From Ulva prolifera (lineage: Eukaryota > Chlorophyta > Ulvophyceae > Ulvales > Ulvaceae): DNA of 64,000 nucleotides. How positions within the stretch are numbered: position 1 is the first letter of the stretch; each line of letters opens with the position of its first letter. Both the position numbers and the translations under genes were made by a program. Below are positions 21,539-32,995 of this stretch, in pieces. The stretch lies in contig CM041196.1 of assembly GCA_023078555.1 (NCBI GenBank), forward strand, positions 10,000,985 through 10,064,984, given 5' to 3'. The notes under the pieces were generated by a model. It was given only the letters and a program-made list of their open reading frames with translations, was not told the DNA's origin and did not search any database.

Positions 21539-21807
21539 CTGGAGGCTGAGGACGAGGGCGCGGCACTAGAGTTTGGCACAGACCTCCAAGATATCGACTT
21601 AGTGGAAGCCGCTTGGGCAGCGGGGGAGGAAGTACATGTTCCAGCCAGCATACATACTCGCCTGCCCGGAGAGGGCTATCGCTGAGCCGGGAGATGGAGG
21701 AGAGGCGCCCGCGTTTAAAACGAAGCACCGGGGCATGGCTGCGAGCCAACCGCAATTAGCCAATCTGTAGCGGCCACGTGGTGACCTTGGTACACGCATG
21801 CCACTAG

Positions 21808-22170
21808 TTGGGCACAATGAAGAGCGATCATCGTATCAACGACACCGTCCTAGATCAGATGTGCGCTGTGATGCATCAGATGATACTACCAAAAGGCAAC
21901 TTGTACCCATCTTCGTATCATATGGTGACGGCAGTGCTTGTTGTCGCCGCCATCCCAATACAGAAACATCATATCTGTGACCGATGTTGGACAGTGCTCC
22001 CCCCAATGGCCCATGAACCATATGCTGCGAATGCAAAAGCCACATGTGAGGCACAAGGTTGTGACAACCCTCGCTTCAATGTGTCACATTGCAGTAGCGC
22101 TGCCCTGACGCAATATGTACTCATTCGATGTCCGGGAGATGGTCTTGGACCTGTTGGATCCTTTCCTTGA
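21808..22170 (+). CDS. E3 CxxC region before TNP2 core
   Basis: The frame contains HHICDRCWTVLPP, then CEAQGCDNPRF. E2 has the same pattern (HVCPQCWTLFPP ... CGTPGCCQQRF) at about 37.9-38.1 kb. This Cys pattern lies before the TNP2 core in CACTA proteins and probably binds zinc. The match between E2 and E3 is clear by eye over about 60 residues. Confidence 0.6.
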   Translation: MGTMKSDHRINDTVLDQMCAVMHQMILPKGNLYPSSYHMVTAVLVVAAIPIQKHHICDRCWTVLPPMAHEPYAANAKATCEAQGCDNPRFNVSHCSSAALTQYVLIRCPGDGLGPVGSFP

Positions 22171-22412
22171 TGAGGCGGACGTGTATAAAGAACATCGCCA
22201 GCGGATGTTCGTGGATCCATCGTCGTACTGATGATTGCCAGCCGGAAAGCTGGTAGACGAGGCAACTGGCTGCAAATTCAGTAGGCCCAAAAATATGAAA
22301 TTGCCATTTCCTTTTCAGTGGGTACGAGCCTCCACAGTCTCAAAACATCACTGCTTTCCTCCAGTACCCTTGGCATCCGATCCGGGACACTCGTGGCACT
22401 GATGCTGACTGC

Positions 22413-23048
22413 ATGACAGGGTTTGTCGACCGCCATGCATGTGGAGACGGAGTGCAGATTTTCATCAACAAGGTTTACGGCACTCTCGTATGTGGATTGA
22501 GAATTGTCGGTGCGATGGATGGCATGCAGGCAAAGAACTGCACATGGTCACCCATATGCATTGTGCAAGGACCGATTGAGCCAGGGTCGTATCACGATGA
22601 AATGGCGCCTATTCATGATTTCTTCGCAAAGCACGATCCAGGTAAAAGCCAACAGGTGCTACAAGAGATAGACTGTGCCACATCATCCCGCAAGGAGTGC
22701 ACCATGAAGACGAGGGTAATGATTCATGCAGGCCGGGAACACCAAGGGGCAGAGCCCATCCTCGCCGACGTTGGGGAAGACGCACCACAGCGATTGGGGC
22801 CAGTGTTGGTGTCTGCAAAGGGGGACATCCCATTCATGACGAAGCTGACCAGAGGCCTGCATCACACGGCATCTAATGCATGCTTTGCCTGCTTCATGGC
22901 TGGAACATACAAGCCGCTGGAGAAACCTCAAAGGTGCGTGTTGGCATGGGGGTTTTCAATGCGTGAGTCAAGCGGCAGAAACAATTCCGAATCCAGAATC
23001 ATGAGCCATGCCACGAGCAAAAGCCACATCGTGGCCTCTAGGCGCTAA
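22413..23048 (+). CDS. E3 TNP2 transposase core
   Basis: This frame of 211 codons has GDGVQIFINK (the 'DG.Q.F' landmark), then VQGPIEPGSYHDEMAPI (the 'GP.EP' landmark) and FFAKHDPGKS, shared with E2's FFKKHDPGAHS. Near residue 138 is GDIPFMTKLTRGLHHTA followed by CFACF, the Cys block of TNP2. The last 30 residues appear intronic. This is the most intact piece of E3. Confidence 0.75.
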   Translation: MTGFVDRHACGDGVQIFINKVYGTLVCGLRIVGAMDGMQAKNCTWSPICIVQGPIEPGSYHDEMAPIHDFFAKHDPGKSQQVLQEIDCATSSRKECTMKTRVMIHAGREHQGAEPILADVGEDAPQRLGPVLVSAKGDIPFMTKLTRGLHHTASNACFACFMAGTYKPLEKPQRCVLAWGFSMRESSGRNNSESRIMSHATSKSHIVASRR

Positions 23049-23108
23049 ACCAAATTATTCCATGTTGAATACAGGTGGCTGGGGTACGCCAACCCTGTTT
23101 GCCAGAAG

Positions 23109-24033
23109 TTGCCCTATCACGGAATGGGTGCCCCGCATGAGATGCGAGGTGCTACGCTGCATCCAGCAGAAGTCGCGATGGTGGACTACATTGGTCAACA
23201 TCCCCGCGTGCCTGCCGGGTACGTCATCAAAGACACGGGGCAGTATCTAGCACGGACTGACTTCACAAAACTGAATGAGCTGCTCAGTACAACATGGACA
23301 ACACACCGCTTGATGAAGCTTAGCTCCACGGAGATACTGATGCGGGGGCGTAGGGGGAAACTGCTCGGAGACAAAGTGCTGCACCCGACCATGCAATGCA
23401 TGCAAACATCAACAGCTTAGGACCGCTAGACGCTTGTCAACCAGATGCAGAAAGACATCGGCGCCTGGGGGGAGCCCATGGTCCAAGACTTAGGAGTATG
23501 TTGACCCCCACCATGTATGCATGCTGACCCTGCAGTATTGTCTACCTCTACACCCCTCCTACCTTGACCACCCCGCCCGACAATGTGACTGCCAACAGCT
23601 ACCTTGCGACATCAGATTGTTTAGCGCGGGGAAACGTCAGCTCAAGGCAGCAGGCAACGTTATCTATCATTGTGTCGGATATCATGCAGTCCATTCGAAT
23701 TCTTCCGGTACGGTATCGCGCACATATTTCCACTCGGCATTCTCAAGGACTTTGGAACATGTGGTTGGGCAAACCCGCTTTAGGGGCCTCCGTGCTTCCC
23801 AAAAACATAAGCCCCATCAGCGCCAAAGGGGCAGAGATCCTCACAACGGAACTGTTTGGCAAGCCTTACACCGACCTCATCTAGTGACAGAGACCGTATG
23901 CAAGAATTCCAATACATGTTTTGACCGCGAGATGCATGTACCAGAAACAGCACGCATACATGTACAGAGGATGTTGGATGCTGGAGGAATGGCTCGCGTT
24001 CACAGGAAAATTCTCCATGTTCCTTCTACATGA
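23109..24033 (+). CDS. E3 distal TNP2 segments
   Basis: Frames 23109-23420 (EMRGATLHPAEVAMVDYIG) and 23564-23884 (YRAHISTRHSQGLWNMWLG then ISAKGAEILTTELFGKPYTD) continue the transposase in E2-like order. The second replaces the 'D..H...LG....W' block. Short introns or decay separate them. Confidence 0.45.
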
Positions 24034-24059
24034 CCTCCCCTGGGAGAAGACCGACCGGC

Positions 24060-24437
24060 ACATGCAGCCAATATTTGAGGAACAGTGGACGCTACCGTGA
24101 GCCAGTGTATTGTACTTCATGAAACGCCAGGATGGGCAACAAACCGAGGAGCGCATTGATGAAGTACAGATGGACATCCTGAGGTATGGAGAGATCGCGG
24201 AAAAGAAGGGCTTACCCCATTATGCAACATTCAAGCGTGGCTCGAGCCGGCCCCTGTGTACATAATTCAAACAGAAATAGCCGTGCAGATATTCCATGGC
24301 AAGTATCTCAATACCTTCAAGTTAAACTTGGCGGCGATGCACCTCGCGGATCAAGCACGATCATGTGGTCTGGGATATGCATGGACAGAGTTCTGGGCTG
24401 AACGAATGGTACAGCTGGTGAAGAGGATGGTGAATTA
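24060..24437 (+). CDS. E3 DUF4218-like region
   Basis: Around 24110-24180 one frame reads YFMKRQDGQQTEERI and then YGEIAEKK. From about 24280 another reads KLNLAAMHLADQARSCG and FWAERMVQLVKRM. E2 has LYFLRYEEGQHT, HLAACHLPDQVRCCG and FWFERMVQLLKRL in the same order. The change of frame between them marks an intron or a frameshift. The frame stops right after the ERM block. Confidence 0.6.
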
Positions 24438-24747
24438 ACGGTCTACAGCCTACCCAGAATTATTGTTTGTACATGACTGGCTGTTTACATTCGCCTGCCA
24501 GCGGGTGAAGCTAACGCCGCATGGCGAACATTGTGTATCAGTATACGATGCTCTACAGCTGGTGAAGAGGTGGAAGAGGGCCCGACAAGACGAAGCCGCA
24601 TTGGGAGAGGCGCTGTTGACGGGGGCCCAAGGCAGATGATCAAGAAGAGAAGCTGGTCTTGTATTCGCCCCCAATTGACCCAGCAAACACTCAATTGCAG
24701 GGACTACCACTACTGTAACTAGAAGACGGAAGTATGATGATAGACGG

Positions 24748-25243
24748 GTGGCCAGTGTTCAAGGGCGAGGATGCAGGTGTGCGGGCTGCGGGCGTATTAC
24801 ACGAACTCGGTGTGAGTGGTCCCATGGGAGCGGGGAGAGAGGGCGCTACGGTGAATCTTCAGACAATCAAACGGGCGGAACTCACAGTGGCGACACAATG
24901 AGCAGCGACGTATATTGCACTACCCAGACTCGCAACAACAATCAGTGGTTCTTGGTGGAGTATGCAGTGGTGGACCGCAACAAGGTAGAGGTTTAACTGG
25001 TTTACATACACTAGGAGAATGGCGACACTCTGAAACGGATCCGGGTGTCGTCCGCCAGATTCCGAAAGTCCGTTTACTCTCTGATACCTCTCCGACGTCA
25101 TCGGATGCGAGTAGTCGGATGGACCTTGGACTTTGGCACCGAATCATCCGCCGACCCATGTATAATCTGCCGGACTGTGGACGTACCTTACCGCTGCAAG
25201 TGGCCTTCGCATTGCTGCGCCGGCTGCCATGATACGAGGTCAC
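24748..25243 (+). CDS. E3 C-terminal remnant
   Basis: One short frame (24748-24996) ends with QTRNNNQWFLVEYAVVDRNK, whose strand pattern suits the DUF4216-like region. The following frame 25045-25374 has VVGWTLDFGTESS and Cys-rich text. Coding support is weak and decay is likely. Confidence 0.3.
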
Positions 25244-25539
25244 TTCGGGCCAAGCCCGCGCTAACAGTGGATCGAATGATACTATTGGTTACTTTATTAC
25301 TATACACGCGTATCTGGAAACGACTGGACTGGACACGGTGCAGGTATACGTGGACCCATACTCATGGCAACTGACATCGACTTTGGGCAGGAGACGTTGC
25401 GGCAGGAAGCTGGAGGCAGGCTCACAATAGCGGTGACTTTCTGCATCGCCCAAGATAGCGTTGGTCCGTATTTCAGGCTCGGCAGCAGTCCATGTAGTGT
25501 TGGTCGTCGCCCTGTGAATGGTGGCCGGAAAAGCGTGCA

Positions 25540-25735
25540 CATAGGTTCCTGGATGCGAATGCATGCGGCGGTCCAGCGTGGCCATTCGGCGAATGGCCAC
25601 TCTGGCCGAGTTACGTCATCATGCTCCAGGTAAGGCGTGCGATCGTCCTCCTGGACGCGAATGCATGAGCTGGTCCAGAGTGGCCATTCGCCGAATGGCC
25701 ACTCTGACGGGGTGCTGTCATCGTGCTCCACCCGA
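25540..25735. repeat. two-copy tandem repeat carrying a perfect palindrome
   Basis: Two units of about 100 bases each contain GCGAATGCATG, a GGTCCAG box and a palindrome. The palindromes are 25578-25600 (arms GTGGCCATTCG around G) and 25677-25705 (14-base arms AGAGTGGCCATTCG around C). The same palindrome core recurs five times at 40.49-40.78 kb. Confidence 0.85.
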
Positions 25736-25943
25736 TTGCGCAGGTGCCGTTGCAATTGGGGCGTCGTGCTGCATGAAATGTACGTATGGAGGATCTTGTG
25801 CCTGATACGGTTACTCGCTGGCGGTCGTAGCTACCTAGCATCGCAATTCGAGTCTGTCGGAGAGACGTGGAATTCCGTTGCAGATCGGCGCATCTCGTCA
25901 CCAGTGACTTTCGGTAGTAATAGATTGACATACGTATTAGCGA

Positions 25944-28900
25944 TGGATCCGCGCCTTGCAGCACTGGTCGCAGGACTGCCAACTACCCAGCATGGGCTGA
26001 CTTCCGCGCGCAGCGGAGACTTGCTTGTCGGTCGCATGCGCACTAGCAGAATCCCAGTAGTGGGTAGTTTGATTTCTAGAGACGGGCGTTTCACGGACCG
26101 AGCCCGCGTCGGCAGCAATAGCGGTCCAGCAAGCGGGCCTGGGGTGGCTGTGTGGTGGGGCCTTGGGGAGGTCCTGCGAGACAACGTTGTGGTGAGCCGG
26201 GGGAGTGAGCTGGAAACGGCCAAGGGAGTGGCCGTTACTACCTTTCTGGTGCTCTCTGGCTGGCTCCACGAGCAGGATATGTTAGTGTCCTCGTGGGAGG
26301 GCAAAGAGAAGACCCCTGCTGGGTGCACGGAACCCCTGAGGTGGAGGCCTCTGCTGGGAACGACGGAGGTGTGTGCCTGCTGGTGGGCTGGTGGTAGAAC
26401 TGCTGACCACGCTCTGCTGCAACTGCCTGTTTACTGCGGAGGGACGTAGCCTAACTGTGGAGTGGGCTCAGTAGTAAGTGCATCCAGCTGTGCAGCATAA
26501 GGTCACGGGTCACGTATCTGAGTCAGGGTACCTCAAGACTACAGTCACGGAGGAGCGAGATCCGGAGCTCGCCGAGCGGTTCGATATCCCACAGGCGAAG
26601 GTTGGGGAGAAACGCAAAGCCGCAGACCCCCCGCCTCCGGACGGTGTGCTCACTCCCAGTCTGCTGCCCCTTTTTGGGGAGTCATGCAGTCCGTGTCCAC
26701 CGCGGGCGTGTCAAAGGCCACCGCGTCCATGCATAAGGTCCACACGTGTTCTTGGGCGTGTCCCAGAGGTGATGGAAGGGGCACGTTATAAGAGGTGTCG
26801 GTGCAGTTTTCTATTGTCAAACCCCCCGGCACGTCGTGTGGGCATGGGCTTTTTTCATGTCTGGCCTCTCCCCTCATCGTGTTTAACTGTGGACAGCCGG
26901 AAAGTCGACCCCTACGGCGGCGGGGGCCGGGTCCTCTAGGAGCAAGGAGAGACCAACCTCCAACCTCCCTGAAGACCTCTACCCACTGGTGGCGTGGGTG
27001 CTGTACGAAAATGCCCACTACGTACGTCTGGCGACCATAAAGGAAAAGAGGCTCGAGCCGTCTCAGTCACGAGCGCGGCACATTGGGGACCGGTTTCACG
27101 CTCTGCTGGCCAACACAAATGGGGTCCCCTCCCAGCCGGTGTACCAACTGACTTCGGGCGCGCCGGTACTAGCGGACATGCACGTCTGGCACTCGAACCT
27201 CATCGAGGAGTTCGTGCGTTCCTGATATTTTCTATGCTTCCGGTGTGGTCTGGCATGGCTGCCTGTACGCTTGTGCGTTGTCTGGATCTGCAGTGCACTC
27301 TTTCCACCACGCATGCATGAGTGTGGCTAGGCCTCTGATTCCTCCTACACCTCAAGCCTGCCCAGTCACAGGCCTGTGATCGATTTGTTTAACATGCCTC
27401 AGATCGTGCAGGATATGAAGTTCCTCGGCGAATTCGTCACTACCCTCTACAATCTATCCCCCTGGGTGTTGGCGTATGCGGCGGAGCATCCGTTGATGGA
27501 TTGGTCAGGGGTGCGAGTCGCCACTGTTCTGAACATCCCTTGGGCGGCGTGACACTGTGGTGCTACTTGGCCTAACCCCCCATGTCGTTCACTCCTGGTT
27601 CTGGCCGTGCAGGGTGACAGGGTAGCCCGAGCCCTCCGTCCGGCGTGGCTTTCTGTCAAGTCATTTTACTCCCACATCATGGGAGCATGTTCAGGGCTGC
27701 GGTCGTCCACACAGGACCTGGCGGCTTTCGCCAGTAGCGGGGTCCACCTCTTTATGCATGCGTATGTGCGCCTCGTTGCTACAGCAATGACAGGCAACCC
27801 TGGGGCGCCTGACCTAGAAAGGCGGGGTGGAGAGGACATCCCGGCGCTGGAGCCCAGTCTCCTTGATCCCGCCTTTGCCGCCATCCTGGTGTGCACGGTC
27901 AATCACAGCTGTGCGTCGCCAGCCTGTCATGTACACCTGTATATGGATCTGTATTGTCCTGTTGTATCCCCCCAGGTGGGTCAACACTACGCTTTGCAGT
28001 CAGTGTGAACGCCTGAACCCCGCGGTGCATGCAGGCTTGGTGAAATCGGGGTACGGTCTGCCTGTCAAGAGGTTGGCTGATGCGCTGATTCCATTGTGCC
28101 CGCCCCACACGCTCTGGCACTGGGCGCTCAGGAGCTGGCGGCACCTGGCTGTGGCGCAAACAGTCCCCGCGGCGAGCAGTTTGGGCGATCCCGTCTCCAC
28201 GCCCGCCGTTCGCCTGAGGCCAGTGACGTTCCCGGGTAACAAGGACTGGGATTACGCCGGCGCTGAAGAACTCGCCAAGCAGTCCATCGCCAAAGGGATG
28301 CAGAGTCCAACCTGCTACAGGTGCATACCCCATCGATGTCTGGCCCTACGGTTAGTTGTCGTCTGCTTCAGAACCTGCTACACGGATGTTATGTCATTGG
28401 CGAACACTGCTGTGGCCACCTCCTACTCTTGTATCAATTGCATGAATGCATGTGCCCTGCGACTCGCGCCGTGCGCTGTATAGTGTGGGCTTATCGGCTA
28501 TGGTTCGCAGGGAGGAGCTCGTCAACATCCCCGATGGCATCCTCGCCACCCTCCCCGCGGGCTGCCGGCAGCCCCCTGCGGTTGCGTCCTAAGCACCCTC
28601 TGGGACAGGGGGTGCCGATGATGCGAGTGCCCGAGGCCACCACCAGCGTCGAGCTAGTGGGAAGAGCTCGGCAGCAAAATCACGCGAGAAGGTGCTGCTG
28701 CTGCGAAAGTGCGGCATTCCAGCACCCCTGAACGCGGGCACTGCCGCCGCCGGTACCAACACCGGCGACAGCGCCACGCAGGAGTCCGGTGGCGAGGCGA
28801 ACCCCGCCCGCCGAGCGTCCGGCGGCGCGGCGGCGCTTCCGGTGACCCTCACAGGCGCACAGGCCGGCGCTGGGCCAGGGGCACCCGCTACTCGGCAGGA

Positions 28901-30270
28901 GGGGGGCCGGGGGGAATCAGCAGCGCCTGCGGGGGGTGGGCCTGCGTCGGGGGGGCTGAACCTAGGGGAATCAGCCGGGCCTGTGGGGGGTGGGCCTGCG
29001 GCGGGGGGGCTGAACCTGGGGGAATCAGTCGGGCCTGTGGGGGGTGGGCCTGCGGCGGGGGGGCTGATCCTGGGGGAATCAGCCGGGCCTGTGGGGGGTG
29101 GGCCTGCGGCGGGGGGGGCTGAACCTGGGGGAATCAGCCGGGCCTGTGGGCGGTGGGCCTGCGGCGGGGGGGCTGAACCTGGGGGAATCAGTCGGGCCTG
29201 TGGGGGGTGGGCCTGCGGCGGGGGGGCTGAACCTGGGGGAATCAGTCGGGCCTGTGGGGGGTGGGCCTGCGGCGGGGGGGCTGATCCTGGGGGAATCAGC
29301 CGGGCCTGTGGGGGGTGGGCCTGTGGCGGGGGGGCTGAACCTGGGGGAATCAGCCGGGCCTGTGGGCGGTGGGCCTGCGGCGGGGGGGCTGAACCTGGGG
29401 GAATCAGCAGGGCCTGCGGGGGGTGGGCTTGCGGGGGGTGGGCCTGCGGCGGGGGGGCTGCACCTGGGGGAATCAGCAGGGCCTGTGGGGGGTGGGCCTG
29501 CGTCGGGGGGGCTGACCCCCCACGAGGCTGTCACCGCGGGCCCCCGTGGCACCTCTGCGCCCCCACATGCAAGGGCACAGGAACCCTTCCCCACCGCGCA
29601 GCCGACTGCGGATGGTGGCGCTGGATTAGGGTTCGTTCTTGGCGGTGCCGAGGACATCGCCCAGTTCGCCGAACCCCTGGGAGATGCCTTGCACCTCGAC
29701 TACGAAGATACGTTGGGCGCTTTTAGTTCTGACATCAATCCGGGGCCTGCGGATTCGGCGGACATTTCAGTAGAGGAGGACGACCTGGCGACAGCTGATC
29801 CAGAGGTGAGGCCGTCCCAGTTGTACTACCTGCGGGACACAGCAGGCACGGTGCAGCTCACCCTGTCAGAGTCTCCCGCTGCACAACAGACCACCGTTCA
29901 AATGGCCGCCACCTTCGCCACGTCCGAAGGAGAAGGTTTCGGGCGAGCTGCTCAATTGCGGTTCATTGTCGTTGCATGCGACTTAATGATGCTCAGCAAC
30001 CCCCGTCTGCGTGAGGATGATAACGAGCGCATGGAACGCGTCAAGGCGATCGTTTCGGCGTATGGGCTGGAGCCTGACAGTGCCACAATAGCAGAGGTTG
30101 TGGCACTGATCCGGAAGGTATGCTCCGTTCTGAGGCTGCCTCTCGTCCCGTGCTTGATTGTTGCGCAGGCCCTCCCTGTCGCCCAGTTGCAACTCTTGCG
30201 TCCTGCCCCCTTACACCCATTTCAGTATTCGAGGCTTCTCACCGTACAGGGACGCAACGTGGCCGAGTGA
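25944..30270 (+). CDS. unrecognised multi-exon gene with Gly/Pro/Ala minisatellite
   Basis: Plus-strand exon-like frames start at the ATG at 25944 (MDPRLAALVAGLPTTQHG). They continue through 26500-26690 (LAERFDIPQAKVGEKRKAAD), 26960-27210 (PLVAWVLYENAHYVRLATI), 27380-27550 (IVQDMKFLGEFVTTLYNL), 27610-27890, 28010-28320 (NKDWDYAGAEELAKQSIAKG) and 28500-30270. Likely introns are short: one begins GTGCGTTCC near 27215 and ends GTCACAG near 27371. Another is 30118-30168, from GTATGCTCC to TTGCGCAG. The fourth quarter is a 54-base minisatellite giving an 18-residue unit. A G-run length change at 29111-29118 shifts the frame there. The last part (VACDLMMLSNPRL...VVALIRKV) is helical. I recognise no family. 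It could be an accessory gene of E3 or a host gene. Confidence 0.45.
28900..29515 (+). repeat. 54-bp minisatellite, about 11 units
   Basis: Tandem units of 54 bases encode GGLNLGESAGPVGGGPAA with small variation (S/T, V/A, N/I/H). Each unit carries a run of 7 G (8 at 29111-29118) and several GGGG blocks, so the G-rich strand could fold into quadruplexes. The unit length is a multiple of three, so copy-number change would keep the frame, except at the G-run. Confidence 0.9.
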
Positions 30271-30341
30271 AGCTGAACGACGAAGGGGGGCTACTATGAG
30301 GAGTGCTGGAGTGCGGATTAGGGTGGGGTCGGGGAGGGGGG

Positions 30342-30344
<3 letters not shown>

Positions 30345-30375
<31 letters not shown>
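30345..30375 (+). repeat. poly-G tract, 31 bases
   Basis: An uninterrupted run of G, preceded by further G-rich sequence from 30322. It lies between the convergent 3' ends of the gene at 25.9-30.3 kb and E2. Sequencing length error is possible. Confidence 0.9.
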
Positions 30376-30852
30376 CTTTCCGTAGAATGTTGACTCTGAA
30401 AACTACCTTTGCGAACGAGTAATGAGCACGTACACCAACGAGCACCAGCAATGCATGTGCCATTCCAACTGTAGATGCAAACAGACTGAAGGTTGTCACG
30501 CCTCAGTACACCTTCTTAACAAAGGTGACTCTGGCCTTTTATCGCAGCAGACACACGAATGGTATACAGCTACCCAACACTGCATTACAACATCAACGCC
30601 GGGGGAGGCATGTGGCCACAGTGACAATATCTCATGACTGCTATGGCGTGCCGTGCGCGTCCCGCCGACATAGCCGCCCCCCATTCCCTGGAAGCCCCCT
30701 CCTGCACTAGTCTCCCTCCCCTCACAACCACCGCACCTGCCAGCTAGTACAATGGGCAACCCTGTCACGAATACCCGCCTACCTGGCGCTTAGCGGTCGG
30801 TGCATTGAAACCGCTCGGCAAACGCCGTGTAGGGATACTCAGCGCCGCGTCT
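30376..30852. other. intergenic interval between convergent units
   Basis: No gene is seen. It separates the plus-strand gene ending at 30270 from the minus-strand E2 protease ending at 30853. Confidence 0.4.
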
Positions 30853-31621
30853 TCAGCGGAACGGCCAACAGCTTGTTGTACTGCTGACTAAGGGTTCCAA
30901 CGAGTGGCTGCACCTTCTGTATGAAGGAGTCGAACCCCGCGTGAAGGTACTATTCCCTGCATAGTACCGGAATCTTGCAGGAGTGGTGCCGCCTGCGAGG
31001 GGGGGTGGGGGCGAGACCAGCGCCTGTGCGATGACTAGACAAGGCCTGTGCGGGCCGGCAAATGACACTCTCCAGAGGAGTGGAGGTGGCGGGGCTATGG
31101 TGGTGATAACATGGGGATTGTGTAGCGCACACCTCAACTGATCTGCAGACATGTCTGCAAGCGGCGGGGACTGCAGGTGGCGGTCCCACCGAGCATCGGC
31201 TAGGATGTTGGTGCCGTCTTCAGCGGATAGACACACTAGCTGGTCCCCCGCCCTCCCACCACGGTGCCATTCTTGCAAGAGGGCCCGTGTAAGCAGGATG
31301 CGGTACAGCACCGCATGCTGCACCTTGAGGCGGGATATGCGCTTCAGGACCCTACGAGTAGCCTCCACCCCGTGGAGGTCACTAGAAAATAGGTCCCCCT
31401 CCTCTTGTCGCATTTCGCGGACGACCTGGCATGCTGCATCGGCGAACATTGCAGTGTACGCCCCGCAGTCATGGCCGTTCGGTTGTTGGAGGACTCCACC
31501 GACCTGTATTCCACAGCGCACTGGTGTAGGTGGCCACCTCGGGCGTGTCAACGGCGTAAATTCAAGTCAATGACATGCTAGGGTGTGGTTATGACAGGGC
31601 CCGCTGGGATGCAGGTGGGGG

Positions 31622-31667
<46 letters not shown>

Positions 31668-32434
31668 GTTTGGGGGTGGGTTGAGGCGGCGGGTGGCTGG
31701 AGGACGGGGGCACCATGGAAGCTGGCCGGCGCCACGCGGTTGAGCGTGTGACTCCCTGTGAGCGGGTGACAGCAATCAGGTGGCCGGGCCGCATGTTCAA
31801 GATACCAATGCCCGGGGAGAATCGCACTGTAGTCAAATTCAGAGTGATCCTCGCTGTGGAAGCCGGTGGCCTGGTGCCCAAACGCACGTTTGGACGCCGT
31901 CCCACTCCTCCCCTCCCTGTCCCCGACCTAGTTGGGGGATCTTCTGGCAGGGAGGTGCCGGTTGCCTGGCGCTCCGGGTTGTCGAGCGCCATGCACAGCG
32001 CCTCACTCAGCACCGCCTGGACCCGCTCGGCGGTGCCGCAGCCGGCGTCCATCAAGCTGTCGAAAAAGAACATGCTAGGGGCCTTGTCCTGCTTCAACAG
32101 CCCTGCATCACGACATCACCATCGGTGGGCCCTTGCAGTGTCCTCGCCTGCTGGGATAACGCGACAGGAGCGACTAACAGAGTATGCGATTCTTATTGCA
32201 TAGTCAGTTGAGTCGAGGGGGCGCACATGGTTGCCAGATGACGGCCAGTGCCCAGTGGCCGTTCCGGGGTACTGGGACCATGACGCATGCTTGCTCGAAT
32301 ATGTGGGCTCGGACCATCCACCGCCCCAAACACCTACTGCGACTGGCAGACCAGCCTGCACCCGCATCCCCGGGACATACCCCGGCCAAGTTCGTGCTTT
32401 GCAGCGCGATGACGCCCTGGCCTGCAAGTGTCAC
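30853..32434 (-). CDS. E2 Ulp1/C48-type cysteine protease, three exons
   Basis: The three catalytic boxes of the Ulp1 (SUMO/ubiquitin-like protease, peptidase family C48) fold occur in the right order in three minus-strand exons. VPVPRNGHWALAVIW carries the His (codon at about 32255-32257). MFFFDSLMDAG carries the Asp (32059-32061). QQPNGHDCGAYTAMF carries the Cys (31465-31467). An acceptor CAG near 32114 and another before the Cys exon near 31500 fit the reading. The 44-base poly-G lies in the second intron. Such proteases remove ubiquitin-like modifiers. In transposons their role is not settled. Exon limits are approximate, and the tail from about 31100 on is low-complexity. Confidence 0.8.
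31623..31666 (+). repeat. poly-G tract, 44 bases
   Basis: An uninterrupted G run lying in the presumed second intron of the E2 protease, where it reads poly-C on the coding strand. The true length may vary between molecules or be misassembled. Confidence 0.9.
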
Positions 32435-32473
32435 ACATCTGCTGAGTGCGTAGTCTACGTGCGGCGATTCTAG

Positions 32474-32977
32474 CTAGGACGTGGGCCAGCCTCTCGCAAG
32501 GATTGGTAGTCCCACGACCACATACACTCGCGCTTCCCCAAAATGCCCCAGCTGTACCGTTACGCCTCCCGGCACTGATGACGGGCCTGGCTCGTCGTCA
32601 TCGGAGGAGGGCACCTCAGTGGGCCCGCCCGCGTCACGCGACTGGGCAGGGGCTGTGTTACTGGGCCCCGGGGGTGTCGGCGACCACAGCTGCTTCAGTT
32701 TCCCCGGCGGCTTTGCGGGCATGTCCGTCACCCATGCCGGAGGGGTCACCGGAGGGTGGGCCAGTAGTGAGGCCGAGAGCAGCTGTACGCCCTGACTGGC
32801 CCCTGTCGGAGGGAGGGCGATCGTGTCTGCCCTGGGCGACATGCGTGTTTGTGCGGCGGGCCCCCCTACAGGGTTGGGGCTGGCGCCCGGACCCTCCCCG
32901 TCGTCCGCAGCGGTGACCGGCACGTCCTGAGATTCAGGAGTTGGCTCGATGTCACCATCTGCGGGGGGGGTCTGCAA
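32474..32977 (-). CDS. E2 Pro/Ser/Asp-rich linker upstream of protease
   Basis: A frame of 167 codons rich in Pro, Ser, Thr and acids. It includes an SSDDDEPGPSS box and no folded-domain signal except its end (VYVVVGLPILARGW), which may lead into the protease. It probably continues from the preceding module by splicing over the poly-G tract at 33027-33045. Confidence 0.4.
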   Translation of the reverse strand: MQTPPADGDIEPTPESQDVPVTAADDGEGPGASPNPVGGPAAQTRMSPRADTIALPPTGASQGVQLLSASLLAHPPVTPPAWVTDMPAKPPGKLKQLWSPTPPGPSNTAPAQSRDAGGPTEVPSSDDDEPGPSSVPGGVTVQLGHFGEARVYVVVGLPILARGWPTS

Positions 32978-32995
32978 TGGCCCCCTCCCGAGCTA

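Larger units (their letters stand above)
20721..25243 (+). mobile_element. CACTA/EnSpm-like DNA transposon copy E3 (coding span)
   Basis: Plus-strand frames in order give a Cys-containing N-terminal part, a CxxC region, a TNP2 core, the DHxxLG-type block, a DUF4218-like block and a short tail. The motifs are closer to those of E2 than to E1 (for example ERMVQLVKRM against ERMVQLLKRL). Frame changes are frequent and the frames are short, so this copy looks decayed. No terminal inverted repeats were identified. An accessory protease such as that in E2 is not visible. Confidence 0.65.

Noticed and set aside
25831-26328. Minus-strand frame of 165 codons
   Set aside because: It runs antisense to the protein-like plus-strand frame that begins at 25944, and its own composition (Ser/Thr/Pro/Leu) is that of a shadow.
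29079-29657. Minus-strand Pro-rich frame of 192 codons
   Set aside because: It is the antisense reading of the 54-bp minisatellite. The 18-residue repeat and flanking protein text are on the plus strand.
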